From: Fomes fomentarius
Lineage: Eukaryota; Basidiomycota; Agaricomycetes; Polyporales; Polyporaceae
DNA: 64,000 nt
Direction of reading: 5' to 3'
Assembly (NCBI GenBank): GCA_022606135.1
Contig: JABYQN010000012.1
Location: 62,001-126,000 of the forward strand
A program made the translations under genes and the position numbers. Shown in pieces: positions 34,394-47,569 of the stretch. Each line of letters opens with the position of its first letter. Position 1 is the first letter of the stretch. A model generated the notes under the pieces. It had not been told where the DNA came from, searched no databases, and worked only from the letters and a program-made list of their open reading frames with translations.

Positions 34394-35520
34394 GCCGACT
34401 ACCGAGTCGACTCATCAGAGTCAGTCACTGATCCCATGCTGCTCATTCATACTCTCATCGCGCTCTCACCTCCCCTCGCTTCAGTCCGCACTCCGGGTTT
34501 TCTCATACTACCGCTGCGCTTGCTTACCTCGTCTCCGTGGCTCATCCGCCCATTATTCCCTCTGCGACTATATATGCTTCTCTCCCGTCTCGGATTTCAC
34601 CTGTCAGGTCTCCCTCATCCGCTGCACACCAGCCGCTCGTCCCACCGCCTCGAGTGCGCTACTATGCTCGCATCCCCACACTCCTAGCGCCCTCATCTGC
34701 ATCTCTCACTACCTTCCTATCCCATGGAGCTACCCAACCATGCTACTAGAACAGGTATCCGTACCCTGATGGCGCTCGAGCCCGGTTGTACACTGCTACC
34801 TCGCCCGCGCCTGACCGATACTTGCTATACGCAGTCCAGGCGGACGAGCACCGAGTCCGTCCGCTCTCAACCTCGTTAGGAGTCCCACCTCCCTCTCCTG
34901 AGTCAACGAACCATGGCGACCGCGCACACTCGTGAGCTCACTCACGTCACGGATCTGTGCTCGGTCCCTGCCCACTTGCTCGTCAAGTTGATTGTCACCC
35001 CGCTTCCTTGTTTCCTTCCACAATTCCATCTTCGTGCAGTCCCGCCAGCGCCCGAAATCACCTCCGTTCCCCGGATTGGTGCGCTGTGCGCATCTGTGCC
35101 CGTGGCTCCACCATCCGTATCCGTATGCGCGTCCGTTCCAAGTGCTTTGGAATATGCCTCCCTTGCTCCCAACTTACCTATTTAAAATGGCTCCGGTGTT
35201 GCGTCGTTCCCAGTAAACACAGACGTCTTGCTGCTCCCTTCTGTTCTACCACTCTCTCTCTTCCACCGTCCACAGCCCAATCTCCATCTTCTTCTATCGT
35301 ACTTGGATTTAGATCCTTACTGTATCGACAGAAACAAGGCATCGACGTACTTGCTAGTTACTGAGCCTATCTATCCTGTGTACTGCCCTCTACACGGCGC
35401 GTGTTGCTTGACGACACCGGGCTATGTCTCTCGCCGTCTCCTCCAAAGACGCCTTCTTCGGCCTAGCCTGCACACTTGCTCAATATCTTTCGATGTCGCA
35501 GGTGTCTACGCCACGTAGGC
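34394..35520. repeat. DUF6535 3' flank, inverted copy of 60.25-61.42 kb
   Basis: Sequence after the copy 2 stop matches, in inverted orientation, that after the copy 3 stop: gccgactaccgagtcgactc, ttcacctgtcaggtctccct, accttcctatcccatggagc and gcccggttgtacactgctac all have counterparts in the reverse complement of 60.9-61.42 kb. Similarity fades towards 35.4 kb. No intact gene is seen; the open frames in it disagree in phase between copies, so it may be UTR or a decayed neighbour. Confidence 0.6.
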
Positions 35521-36239
35521 GCCCTCTGTGTCTAGAGTCAGTTTAAAGTGGAGGACGAGAGCGCGGCGTAATTGTGCACTGTTAGCTCTGCAGAGCACTT
35601 GATTTCAGATGATGGTGGCTCGGAATGGTTCAAGTTTACGACAGGAAGACCAGACATTCACGACGCCGATGGAGGATGTTGCAGTCACAACAGCTGGGAT
35701 AAGCACACATGGGAGTCAGAGTTGCATCAAGGCTCCGACTAGAGGGCAGGGGCACGGAAGCACATTGTGCATGGCAAGAGGTCAGAAGATATCATGATAT
35801 GTATGCAAGAGCATATATCAGCGCGATTGCGCCGTGTCGCCCAGCCCACCGACGAGCGCGAGAGCACCATAGGTGCATAATTCGCGGCATAATCAGTCAA
35901 ACTAATGCAGTGGACGATATTGCAAGTGACATGCTGACGACGGTGCAACATGAGTTTACGGAGAATGGAGAATCACCAGCCAAGACCGAATTGCCCGACT
36001 ATCACTTGCGACTGAAAGAACGTGGACAATGACGGGCCATGCTAACCTATCGAGTATCGAGACTCTCACTACTGACCAGCTCGGAGAGGTAAGGCAGCCC
36101 TCAGGGGGTGGGTCGGGTCTTGCAGAGACTCCTCGAGCCGACAGCAGGGGATGGGGGAAGTGCGGCTGTACCACAATTACAGCTAGACGTAGAGCGGCCT
36201 ATGGATGACGATAAAGTGGCGCGACATCAGGGAGTTGTC
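35521..36239. other. Unassigned region
   Basis: Short open frames only, no domain and no clear counterpart elsewhere in the window. It separates the tail of the DUF6535 block from family X copy (c). Confidence 0.4.
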
Positions 36240-38840
36240 ATAATGCCCTAGCTCCCTGTACGACTAGATCAGTTTCAGTGTATGTTCGTGGCACCCACAG
36301 GTTCGTTGAAGGCGAGAGATTCGGTGCGCATTCACGTTGCATATGTGTTGTCCTCCTTCATGGGCAGGTATACTGACGAGCGTGAGGATCACAGGAGGCA
36401 TATGCCTCGACGAGTGAATGCGATAGACAGAGTGGACTGTATGCGCCCAAGGGAGGAAGGCCGGGTCTGTGATCGCGTATACGCAGAACTATACGAGACG
36501 AAAGGGTGCTGGGTCGACAGAACAATCAACAGGATGTGAAGCGGGGAGCAGAGAAAGTACTTGCGTTATGGCGTGAGGGTGTGCTCGATCGATGACTTCC
36601 GTGCCGGGTGATGTGCAGTGAGATTGACGAGAGCGCGTCAGAAGCAGAGCGCGAGATGCGACGGATATATGCAAGTGAACGTCCTTGCGCCAGACTAGGT
36701 ACGGCCCGATGCAAGTCGTCCTACACAACTCGCAGAAGCTTGGAACGCAGGAAGGTATGTACAGAAATGGGAACAACAGGAGATCGGCCACCGTGCTGCT
36801 AGGTAGCGGACAGCGATGGAGCAGACGGAGAGGGACCACAATGCCGTCTGAACGGCATCGTTACAAGAGCTGAGACCGTTTCCTAAGCAGCGATGTGTCA
36901 GGATGGTTGGAAGGCGGGAGGATAGCGGATGGAGACACACCAACCATAGGGTCGATCCGAGCAGCTGTCCTGATGTCACCGTATGCGGTGATAGGCGGAG
37001 GACGGGGAGTAGGGAGATATGTGGTGAGCTATGACGGATCAACGACTCAACATCGCAATCAGTGTCCGGTGCACCTGTCCCTTGCCATCTCCATCGAAGG
37101 CCACCTCTCATGCTGGGCTCTCTTATGCAGCGCCGTTGAACTGTGTCGAGGAGTCGAGGTCGTCCGAGGTCAATAGTCAGCGCCAGTCAGCCTCGATGCG
37201 CCGCCAGCGAGAGCGACCAAGGGCAGAGTGACGTACTCATGACAAACCTTGTTGGACAAGCACCGGACGCCGCGCGGTCCGGCAATTCAAGGGGCATGTC
37301 ATAGGCCGCAAATGATCCACAGTCCGATATACACAGTACATGCTCTCAATCCATCTCGACTGGCGAAACTGCCACAAATTACTGAAGGTGAGAACCAGCA
37401 CAACTGAGCGATTGGTGCAACATGAACGGTAGCGCGCTTGAGATTATGTCACTATATTGACGTACATCGTGCGTTCAAGAAGTCAGTGGGTGTTAGGACT
37501 GGGGGCTGCGCACTGAATATCCTTGCACGACACGACAACAGCTGCATCGCCTTGATTGTCCGGTACATGCACAATCTCAGGGCTTCCACTCCGAGAGTTG
37601 AGCACATGTTCCGGTCAATACCAGACAGGGCGCATAATGAACGCGGGGGCGGTATCACCCAAGGAGCCTGAGGGCTAGGTAAGCGATGAGATGCACGACT
37701 GGATGAGCGAGCACCAAGTCCGCCTATTCATGCCTAGACGAAGATGAGCCATGAATAATTAAGATGACGGAATGAACAATGTACGGATGGATGGGCTTCC
37801 GTGAGCGAAGGCTGGGGTGTGGGATGCGTAGTCGGGGGCTGGACACGTTGAGCGTGCAGCAAATGCCCATCACTTTGCATCGTATCCAAGAACACGAGGA
37901 CGTTGGAAGAGAAAGAGCGATATGGAGAGCGGTGACATGTGTAAGTCGATAACCAGATGTGCTGAGAGACAGGCGGAGTGAGACGTGACACCGCCAGTCG
38001 GCGGGCTACGCAACTCAACTCGTCCTTGAAGGGCCCAGCACGAGAACATGCCTAGAGCCTCGATGATGTCCAGAGCATCCGGAACAGCATCTTGGTGAAG
38101 CGAGACGGCGCGCGCGCGTGCTGAGAAAGACGTTCTCCGTACCTCATGTGCTTTGGGTGAGACGGCCAGCTCAGGCTGTTCAAATCGTCAAGTAGGTGTG
38201 GATGATGCTCGGGTGTTGAAGTTTTGCGGACTGTTACGCCACGCAAAAGAGAGCCTACATGCCATGGAGCTGTCACAGGCCGGCTTGTCAAGGGATATAG
38301 ATAGGGGATGAAGACGCACGTTTGGTCTCGTGGACACGTAGAGTATGCGTACAGCGATCCTAACCCATTCTGGGCGATGAGTTTGAGGAGGTAGCGCAAG
38401 GACGCAGACAGCGCAGAGAGACGAGGACCAAAGATGTGCACATATCCTTGGCTACGACAGCTGAGGTACGAAGTCAGTGGTCTTCACGAAGAAAGAAAAA
38501 GCTCACAGAGTCCTCGTGTCCCAGCCAACTACAGCATATTCCTAGACCCAGAGCCCCTTCGCTCTCGTAACCCCAGCCGCCAGCGAGTCCGGTTTGTATC
38601 AGAGGTATTATTTTGAGGCTCGAACATCGTGATTCGGGAGGAGCGACCCCGGTCGCAGAGGCAGAGATTCAAGAGTGCAGGGTCATTCTCGCGGTCAGAA
38701 TCAAGCGTTACCTACAATAGCCGAGGCAAGAGACCAGGCAAACAGTGGGAGGGAGACGAACGGGCGGCGTTGGAGACGTTGGAGGGAGATCGGCGGTCGG
38801 TCCGACATCCGCCACGTGGCGCTCACAAGTCTCACAGGCG
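36240..38840 (-). pseudogene. Family X copy (c), decayed
   Basis: Most complete X copy, read leftward from 38.84 kb. Landmarks: VGPTADLP-like opening (38.78), a block near 38.2 kb (LNSLSWPSHPKHMRYGE) also in copy (d), NVLVFLDTMQSDGHLLHAQR (about 37.88), GIDRNMCSTLGVEALRLCMY (about 37.6), the MRHELPD-type block near 37.3, then 37.1-36.5 kb, which continues in copy (e) only beyond Copia-3 (59.42 kb). Several hydrophobic stretches suggest a membrane protein. Stops and shifts throughout; no function assigned. It lies tail to tail with DUF6535 copy 2 and head to head with Y(3). Confidence 0.5.
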
Positions 38841-38849
38841 CTACTAGTT

Positions 38850-41150
38850 GATGCTCGACTCCTTCAATAGCTCCTCCACGTCCGCCTGTCCGCCTCAGTG
38901 CTCTCACCAGGTACGCTACAGGTATAGAGGAGCGCGGGAGCTGACCCGACCCCTGGACGCGAATAGTACTGAGCACAGCATCTTGCAGACGGGACATGCC
39001 CTTCGTGCCCTGCCTCTTCATCCTTTCTACTCAATCGACCACAGCCTCCTCAACGCGGACAGCAACTTCAACAATTCTGCTAGGGACACTATTGGGAAGG
39101 AGGAGCGCGGGAGCCGACAGCTGCAGAGGAAGCCGTCATCGCGGGTCTGAGCATTTCCTGCTCTCGACTCTTTTTTTAACGCAGGACAACCTCGGAGCTC
39201 TCGACGGCGGGCCCTCTTCCTGCTCTCCGCGTATTCCAGTGGCCACGGATTGCTCAGCCCCTCCTATGCTTACGCGTCAATCCATCGCCATCCGTGCATG
39301 CGACTTGCGTGCCTGGTAGACGAGTAAAAAGTGAGTAGTAACCAACTTACCTTCTCCATCCCTCGTCTCGTGCGCCAACCATAGTCACTCGTCTCCAACA
39401 TGTCGCCTGCCAGCGCGGAAGCCTCAACCTCGACGAGAGCTGAGCACCAGACTCTCGCGAGCTAAGGTGTGCAATCATGGCTCAAGGTGAGTGAGCAGGA
39501 CCACTTCGTCCGCTAATCCCTCAGTGTCTGCAGACCCTGCGCATTGCATTGGACTAGTCAAATTCTCCGCGCATGGCACAGAACGACTTACCGCCCCAGA
39601 TACGGGCTACGACGGTGAGTACCGTAATGAATCCATTGGCCACAACGATGGGTACTCACCAGTACACAGGCCACCGTCTTTTGCTCTCTCCGTGCACTAT
39701 TGCCTCCCAGTCTCACCAGCTGACCAGCGTAGTTCGATCGGAGACCACGTATCGCCTCTCGCTGCCCTGACGGAACTAGACTAGTCGACGCGCCTGATCT
39801 CACAACTTGCGCTCTCGTTCTCAGCCTTCAAACGGCTATATGTCCGCTCGAGCTCCTGTTACAGGATCTCAGCCAGGCTACCGATGGACGACCATATCGA
39901 ACGACGGCTTCAGACAACATCATGTCCAAACTCCACCTAGGCAGGATCTCAGCAGCTCAGGCGCGAAACTCGACCACTTATGTCCTCCTCTCGCGCCTGT
40001 AAACATAGCTCACGCGACAGCACTCAATATTCCAAGCCTTCTCTGCGGTCGTCAGGCGAGATCGATGGGATTGCCATTTCGCACTTCCATCTCCTGGACG
40101 CCCATACTCTTCCGCCTTTTCCCTCACTCGTCTCCGTACGACCCGGTGATGCGATCGAGCATCAAGTCCACCTGATGGATCTTCGCTACCGGCACACGAC
40201 CTCATCGAATACAACATCAACTCTGAAGGTCGTGTTCTCCGCCATGGAGGCATGGACTCTCGTTTTTATCCTGTCTCTAGCCTCATTGTGACGCTGAACC
40301 GCCGCTCGTTTCCAAGTATCCAACGATCCGCTGCCGCCGACTGTGTTCGCGCAAAGAGAATTCGCCGAATTCCTACAGTCAGTAGGCGTGACTGCTGCAT
40401 ACCGACAAGCGACCTCGTCGAGTGCACATGCGGGCCGTGTTTCATGCGGAGGGGAGTGCACAAATTCGCCTTACGCATGATACGTTTTCCTGTACCCCCT
40501 CTGCCGCAATTGTACATAGCTCACACACATGCATCGGACCTTGCGCGGCTGCGGAATGGGTGTACGCGCGGATTGTGGGAGGTCGCGCAACTTGGTGAAC
40601 TTGCAGACACCTATCACAAGATGCTTCAGACGGTACGTGAACGGAGCTCCGACTCCGACGGCTAGTATACACACTGGCAGGCTGCTTTTCTGTTACCGAA
40701 CGAACTGCTGGCTCGGAGGTGTTGCGAATACCAGTCTAGCTACCGCGCTCGGATGGCGGCTGGTTGGGAGTTTTCGAAGAATGAGCACCTTTACTACCGG
40801 TCAGGTGTTCTCTTTATCACTGCCGGGATCGATTACCGCCTTCTCCACCACACAGGAGCATGGTGCACCCTTATGATAGCGTTTTTCGCCCGGTCGACTC
40901 CTTGCGACAGCAGTACACTGCACTGCTCCGTGCGTTCTCTTCGTTTCTATCTGCTCATGCGCACGCACCCGCAAGTAGCATCGCATTTCAATGTCTTGTT
41001 AGGTTACGAGTTTAAGTCTAGACACCGTGGGTGAGCATTCAGATTTATCCGGTTATCCGCAATGCTGGCAGCGGTCCTCCTGTTGCGAGATCCTCGCCTC
41101 TTACGACTGTGCTTCACGTCGTCGAACTTAGAGCAATTTGTGCTGTGCAT
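38850..41150 (+). pseudogene. Family Y copy (3), decayed
   Basis: Longest Y copy. Blocks: 38.87-39.16 kb (cagctgcagaggaagccgtc), ATGGCTCAAG with a GTGAGTGAG donor at 39477 and a tctgcag acceptor near 39534, a cacgcgcctgatctcacaac block near 39.79, then 40.38-40.65 kb with GRSRNLVNLQ-type sequence and a gtacgtg donor at 40632, and a 3' part near 40.75-41.1. Stops in all frames. Not recognised. Confidence 0.45.
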
Positions 41151-41880
41151 GCCTCACTGATAGTATCAGGCATTGAAATATAAATAGCTCTCCGGGTTGT
41201 CCGTGACCGTTCCACTTCACTCATCCGCCAGCAGTTGAATGTTCAGTCCCGATGGAGTCATGCGGGAGCGCGAGCATCTTTCCCGAGAGCCATGTAGAAC
41301 TTCCGCGCACGTGATCGACGCAGTTCCACATGTCACGGAAGATCGATCTTGCATGCAACGACCCTGTCCGCGCGCTGTGACACACTTCGAGGTTCACTAA
41401 TGGTAGGTATCAATGGCATCACAGACGTGCGGTTGTATAGTACGATGACATATGCGCGCTACTGTCAAATAGAAGCATCCATGTGTATGTCGAATACTTA
41501 CAACGGCAATAGACGGAACAAAGTTCTCGCGTGTCTGTTACATGTATGCGTGTCAACGAAGGTGGTAGAAGTGCGATATGGTCTCACTCGAACGGCTCCG
41601 TGGTCCAATAGATGGTATGCAGGCAATGAAGAGCACCTCCCAACCTTCCGTTGGACCTCGGAAGGAGCCCAGGAGTGAGGTCGCTCTACTGGTGGGCAAG
41701 GCATGTGAGGGTCCCTACGGGCTTAGAATCGAAGGTCCACTAGACGTCTCATGGGTGGAGATTCAGATGTCGTGTACCACGTCACACGCTGTCAATACTG
41801 TCGAGATAACCCATGTCCGCCGTATCTCGAGGACACACCGTTTCCTGGCTCATTGTTTGCTTTGACGACATTCTTCCAGG
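41151..41880 (+). other. Decayed copy of the DUF6535 5' flank upstream of FunK1
   Basis: Similar in order and sequence to 31.1-31.85 kb: gagatcctcgcctcttacga, then gctactgtcaaatagaagc, acatgtatgcgtgtcaacga, tagaatcgaaggtccactag and gtcgtgtaccacgtcacacgctgtcaat. Here it is followed not by a DUF6535 gene but by a Y fragment and the FunK1 gene, which points to block shuffling. Confidence 0.55.
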
Positions 41881-42829
41881 AGCACAGAGTTGCGGTTCAA
41901 GGTTCCTGATGTTTGAGCAGAGTCCAGACACCGGTGACTCGTCATAGTCTGACTCCCATTTGCCACAGCGCTCTGACCCTCTCACTATTGGAAGGAACTT
42001 GAACTGCAATATCCGACTTTGTTCCTCTATCCCTCCGAAAGACGAGATCATATTCATGACTGTGCCTCTGACTCAAGTATGTGCTCACAAATTACAACAT
42101 GAGGCCTTGAAGGCTTTACATCGCCTTCTGGCATGTGGCGTGCAGACCACAGCGTGTTGGGCCTTCTCTGTATAAGGTTCAACATCGCGCGCACGGCGGA
42201 CCGTGTGTACGTGAACCTTGAGGATCGCACGAGGTCGCGAAACGTAACAGATATGATATCAGCGAACTCAGCTCCGGCAGACGCCCTGACTCGCCTTCTG
42301 CAGGGACAAACAGTAAGTAATCGGCGCGAAGTGACGCGAGGCAACGCGAGGTGAGGCGCCCGCGTCAGTTCGCGTCTCACGTCGTGTCAGCTTGCGTCGC
42401 TGATGTTGCGCTCAGTGCAAAGCCTTATGTACCTCACAAGTACCGTCAACTGGGCTGGCGCCTTTCAGCGCGACGGATACGGGCTTCTTCGGGGCGAAGA
42501 AGACGACGGCGCATGCGAGGAGACCAGAAGAGGAGTCGTAGTCGATGCTGGTGAACATGCAGTCCGGGTCGAGGGTTCAGCAGAGAATAGTGTATATGGT
42601 AGTTGTGCTGAATACGGAGGAGTGTGAATGTGTTATGGATACGGAGAACTGCCTCTAAACATATTGAAAGTCCGCTGATGTAACTACGGACCCGTAAATC
42701 CTTATGGGAAGTCATCCAGGAATGCGCGCGCGCCTGAGGCACTACATAGACGCCCGTGATGATATAATCATGTTCGAAAAACTAGCGCCTCCGTGCCGTC
42801 TTTATCTCAACCCCCATTCACTGAAATCT
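41881..42829 (+). other. Region upstream of FunK1 with a Y-tail fragment
   Basis: 42.06-42.32 kb repeats the Y tail (VNLEDRTRSRNVTDMISANS, ahead of a gtaagta-like donor), with no Y body in front. The remainder to 42829 shows no gene and probably includes the FunK1 promoter and 5' UTR. Confidence 0.45.
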
Positions 42830-45521
42830 ATGTCCGGACAGCGACAAGTCGACGAAGAGAACGTCCCCGGACATCCTACTACTGCGGACCCGGTACTGAA
42901 GGCTACGCCCAGACATCAAGGGTCGGGAAGCTGGACTTCGAGCGGTGCCTTCAAGAGCGGATTGTGAGTCGCATCCGGGTCGTATCACATCGCTGCTTTG
43001 CTGACGTGGGGTGTTGTATATAGAGTCAAAGCGGTCATCCCTATGGTGACCCGCGATGTCGAGAACTATGACGCCGCCAGTTTCGACGACATGCTCAAGT
43101 TCATGCTCGAGAAAGTGGACAACAACCAATCGATCGACCCGGACACACGTCTGCAGAACACCCTCCAAGCCGTAGTAGGGCTATGTAATGGCAAGGGCAA
43201 GACATTACGCACGTCGTTGGCCGAATAGTATGTGCCTTTTCGTATGCGCATACAAGTCGATTGACTCATGAGTTTCCCGCCAGCTGTCAGGTGGATAGTG
43301 AACGTGGACGCTACAGCCCTTTCGTTTGTACCTTCAACATTGCACTCTCTTACCTCAAGGACCTTAAGGTCAAGCAATCGAACTTTCGCCCAGCAAGCTC
43401 GCTCGACATCCTGTTCTGCCGGAACGCCGAAAACGAAATCCACGGCTCCCATGTTGGCGCAGATGACGACGTGATAAAGACCAGGCGCAAGCCCGACATC
43501 CTTTTGACCTCAAAACCTGCTGCAAATCGGGCTTTTGGCCTCAATATGAAGAGCAACCCCAATTCGGACATCATTAGGCGCCTCGGCGAGCAGCCGCCCG
43601 GCCACTTTACCTGGCATGACGTGCTCTCGGCCTGGGAGTTCAAGCGGCATTCGAAGACCCTCAAGAATCCCCCGACATCCTTCGACACAGCCTTGCATGG
43701 CGAATATGAGACGATGGCTGTCCAATCAAAGACTCTGCCCACAATGAAGAAGACTCAGCCCGAATTGAAGGGTTCTGGGCCAAAGGACAAAGGAGCGCCT
43801 GCGGCCAAGATATCCACCCGCAGCGATAGTGGTACGTGTGAACCAGGCGCAGTCTGTTCATATATGCTCATCTACTCTCTAAGACACCTTACGCACTACG
43901 GCAATCCGCAATCAGGCGCGGAAAGACGACGACGCGGTTGCAGACGCGGACAGTTCTGACCGACCCCCGCCGGGTGTACAGTGTGCATTGTATGGGGCTG
44001 AAATGCTCTCTCGCGCTCCCGCGGTCTCGCATGCTCTCGTCATGCTTATACAAGGTGTGTTCTTAGACTTCTGCGCTTGGAGGCAACGGGGTGATTGACG
44101 TTGTCCTCAGATTCCATCTTCCGCGTTTGGTGGTACGATCATCAAGGAGCCATCCAAACAACCGGCATTGACTTCGTTCGGGACTTGCCGCGCTTCCTTG
44201 CCCTCCTCTTTGCACTGCAACGTTTCGAGCTCAGGGATTGGGGCCGCGTTCCTGAGTTCGATCTGGGCGAACAGGGACTGAGGCAGAAAACACCAAGTAA
44301 CAATCTCCCTCCCACTAAAATCACCGGCCGCATGGGTTGTGAGGTAGAGGTGTATACTGCAAAGCACGTGCACAAGACGTTGGGTCTCAAGGGAAGGGGG
44401 ACTTACGTCGTCGAGTCCCAGTGCGTTGCCGACGACCATCCGCTTCGCGACACACCTCTGGTCACCAAATTGTTATGGGCGGAGTGTACGCGGCTGTCGG
44501 AGGGCACGATCGTGCAGCACGCCATCGCGCAAGCCGAGAATGCTGGCGGTAAGAAGATCACAGACCACATGCCGAAGGTTGTGGACGAGTATCAATACGG
44601 CGAGTACAATACTCTTACGGTCCGCGAGCGGCTCAGACTTCCCTTGAAGGTCCGCGTTGGAGTCGATGGAACCGAGCGCAAGGTCTATCGTGTTCTCCGC
44701 GTAATCACGATGGAACGCTTGGAACCTCTGCATATGCTGACAGGGCCGGAGTTCGTCAAAGGCTGGTTAGAGCTGATGCAGGGTATGTGGCCCTTTTCTT
44801 CTTCTTCTTCTTCTGTGCTCGTGACATTGGGAACTTGAGACTGAATGCACACATAGCGCATTATCTCAACTGGTGCAACGGCATCCAGCACAAGGATATC
44901 AGCCTCAACAATCTCATGTACCGCCGCAAGCCCGACAACACCCCCTGTGCGGTACTGAACGACTGGGATCTCAGTTCCGTCGTCACGGAGGAGAAAGAGA
45001 CGTACAGCGGCTTCGAACTGACGGGCACGGTACCCTTCATGGCTATTGACCTTCTCACTGAGGAGGCGCTTGCGGGGAAAGTTCGTCATCTGTACCGCCA
45101 TGACCTCGAATCCTTCCTATGGGTCTTCCTATGGGTCGTCCACTGCTGCCTGAACGGACAGAAGCTCGCCAAACCACCCTTCGAGAAGTGGAGTACCCCT
45201 GACGTGGAGGCATGTCGTGGGGCGAAGTGGGGTTTTCTGCGCGATGGCCATCTCAGGGTCAAACCCACCGCCTCGTGGACGTCAGAATCCCCACTCGCAT
45301 TTGCATTGATCGGCTATCTACGGGCTGCTGAGCAACAGCAATCGGCACAGGTGTGGGCTCAAGCACAGCGTGCACGGGGTCTACAGGACGTTGGGGAGTC
45401 GATGATAAAGGAGGAAGATGTGCCCGATGATGTGTGGAAGGGGTTCTTGTCTGTTACTCGAGACGGTTGTGAGCCCGAACTGCATGACCTTCTTGATCTC
45501 GCCGACTTGAAGCTAGAGTAG
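42830..45521 (+). CDS. FunK1-type fungal protein kinase (six exons, 797 aa)
   Basis: Fungal-specific FunK1 protein kinase. Exons 42830-42963, 43024-43227, 43284-43831, 43884-44054, 44111-44782, 44857-45521; the sum is 2394 nt and every junction keeps frame. Visible features: FRVWWYDHQGAIQTTGIDFV (mid-protein FunK1 signature), the catalytic loop GIQHKDISLNNLMY at about residues 585-598, with the HRD-equivalent H-K-D and its Asn, and the DFG-equivalent NDWDLS at about 611-616, followed by GTVPFMAIDLL (activation/P+1 region, G-T-x-x-F-M-A) and DLESFLWVFLWVVHC. These are the residues expected of an active FunK1 member. The first intron-5 stretch holds a (TTC)n-like run. The start at 42830 is the first ATG of an uninterrupted exon; the N-terminus is the least certain part. 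No sign of decay, in contrast to its neighbours. Confidence 0.88.
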
Positions 45522-46170
45522 CACTCATGTACATCGAGATTCTGGACCTGGTCGTATGTTGAAGAATGCAAGCAAATTGGGAGAGAAATCGAACAAGTTC
45601 ACGTGCTCACTGGCGACCTCCATCCGTTTGCAGGCGATCGTTAGTAGAGGTCATACACCATCGTACTACTCTTCTCGAGGCACACGCACTCTTCATTCTT
45701 TCATTCGCACCATCGACCTCTTCGTTCGGACACCAGATCCTATCCTCACATTACCCTCTAAGCTTCTGAAACAACGCCACATCACCTAAGGTCACCATCT
45801 CCAACAGCTGACCTCCTGCACATCGTCGATCTCGTGCAATTGCACCTGATACAGCAACGAGGTTATGAAGCTCAGGCTGTGTAACCGCCAAGTGAGCCGC
45901 TAGTCACCCGCAACGCTGTCAGAGTGGGATACTGCATCAGCATCGATCATTGACTCTACGTGTTGTTCAACACCAGAGACGCACCCTGGGGATTCCACGG
46001 CGCACTTGTCGTATGCTGCTCAAGATAATGGCGCCGATGAGCGCAAGACGATATCCGCAACCTTGTCTGGCGCGGGGTGCACGAACGGCATGAAGGAGAG
46101 CACATATGCGAGTAACAGCCTACCAGGCTCACCACGTCATGGTTCGACGAAGCAAGCAGCCGACTATTCG
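45522..46170. other. 3' flank of FunK1, no gene recognised
   Basis: Only short open frames. The minus-strand frame 45956-46189 overlaps the end of the Mpv17-like copy C and is not a separate gene. Confidence 0.45.
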
Positions 46171-47105
46171 AGCGACGCGACGGACGCACATATCAGTTAC
46201 GCACGAGTGTTGGGACATACACCTGCAGGTAGATGGCCACGCGTGGCATATCAGCGTGTGACATAGAGGCCTCAGATGAATGAAGGAAGACTGACCTCCT
46301 GTATACACTCCTTGGCGTGGTTTGCGTTCTTTCCTTGGAGCAGGGTGACACTGCCGAAAAGCATAGCAACGCCACCTGCATGTAGACGTACTAGACCGGG
46401 GATCGGTGGAGCATCATGCGCAGGAGGAGAAAGGTAATCTCGCCTCCTCACGATCTGTGCGATTAAAGTGTCGCTGCCCGCATATGTGGCGTGGTCGCCC
46501 ACGCCGTGACTTGTCTGCCGACATCGCGCGACTGCACTCCCCAATGTGGGTCGCATGTGCTACCCCGAAGATATCTGCGCAACTCTTGATGGGAAGCGGG
46601 GAATGAGTGTACCGGTGAGATCGACAAAGAAGGGCAACGGGCGTCAGGTCGCAAGGTAGACTTACTGCCTTGGTGGGCGAGGAGGATTGAGACGTTCAAG
46701 AACTGTATTGATTTTGTCAGGACGGTGCCAAAGATAACCCCTAAGGAAGCGTGAGCATGCCGGGCACATTGAGCACCACGTTGGGGAAGGCAGAGGATTG
46801 CGGAGCGGAGGATTGAGTGCGGGGACATCGAGAGGGCAGCGAGCACACGCATCGTCGTAGAAACGAGAACCGCGCCGTCTGCCAGAACTATAGTTGCAAT
46901 CGGTCAGGATCCATACGGAGAGTCGGAGGCATTGATGCGCGGGGAAGGGAGGACGTACATCATGGTTCACGCATTTCTCCCCGAAAACCTGCTGCACGAG
47001 CGCTTCGCCTGGGGCGGATAGCCCGAACAACGCCGCGCACTGGGTCACCAACGGTCTCCTGATAAGAGCCATGCTATAACGACGAAACCCCGTCGGTATC
47101 TGTAC
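46171..47105 (-). pseudogene. Mpv17/PMP22 family pseudogene, copy C
   Basis: Minus strand: MALIRRPLVTQCAALFGLSA, PGEALVQQVFGEKCVNHDV ahead of a gtacgt donor (about 46965), an exon near 46.73 kb with VIFGTVLTKSIQFLNVS, VAMLFGSVTLLQGKNANHAK (about 46.37-46.31), then YVPTLVRN followed by TGA where copy A has the NW of its RNW (about 46.2 kb). The NFALVP and WN-x-x-LS exons of copy A are absent. Decayed, but its 5' end is better preserved than in A or B. Confidence 0.75.
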
Positions 47106-47569
47106 CCGCGCGAACGAGTCACCGCCGCCCATTCATCAATGCTCTGTTCGAATACCATCACTCCAATGTGTGCCATAGCCTCCACATCGCTCCTCGCTTT
47201 TTCCGTGCAAGCTAGTCAGGGAGATGGAGTCGCGGGGTGGTTGAAGGTGGAGACGAGCCGGCGGGGGACGTGGAGTGAAGAGAGCGGGGCCCCAGTCCCC
47301 ACCCCGCGTCGGCTCGTGAAGCACAAACTGTGCGCGGTCGAGTTCCGGCGCACACTTCCGAATGGGGTGGCACAAGGCGGGCTCGTCTTTTCGTCCACAT
47401 CTTCTAGTCGAGGCTGTATACCGTCGACGGATCAAGACAGCTTTGAACCCGGCGGTTTCCGCGTTGAAGGTAGTCCAAACGCGGCGTGACCTCACGAAGG
47501 GCAGCGAACCGTCAATGGAACCTGTACCGTGCGCGCAGAGTACAGATCCGCCCTGAACGTGCTGATCCC
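47106..47569. other. Spacer between pseudogenes (copy C)
   Basis: Inverted counterpart of 7401-7765, with the same strings in reverse complement (tagtcagggagatggagtcg, gccggcgggggacgtgg). No gene recognised. Confidence 0.5.

Noticed and set aside
44794..44815. The TTC run as a regulatory microsatellite.
   Set aside because: It lies inside FunK1 intron 5 and works as a polypyrimidine-rich intron stretch; nothing else supports a role.
42830..45521. FunK1 as a frameshifted pseudogene, because its frame changes several times.
   Set aside because: Every frame change coincides with a GT-AG intron of 56-74 nt that keeps the codon phase, giving one continuous 797-residue protein.
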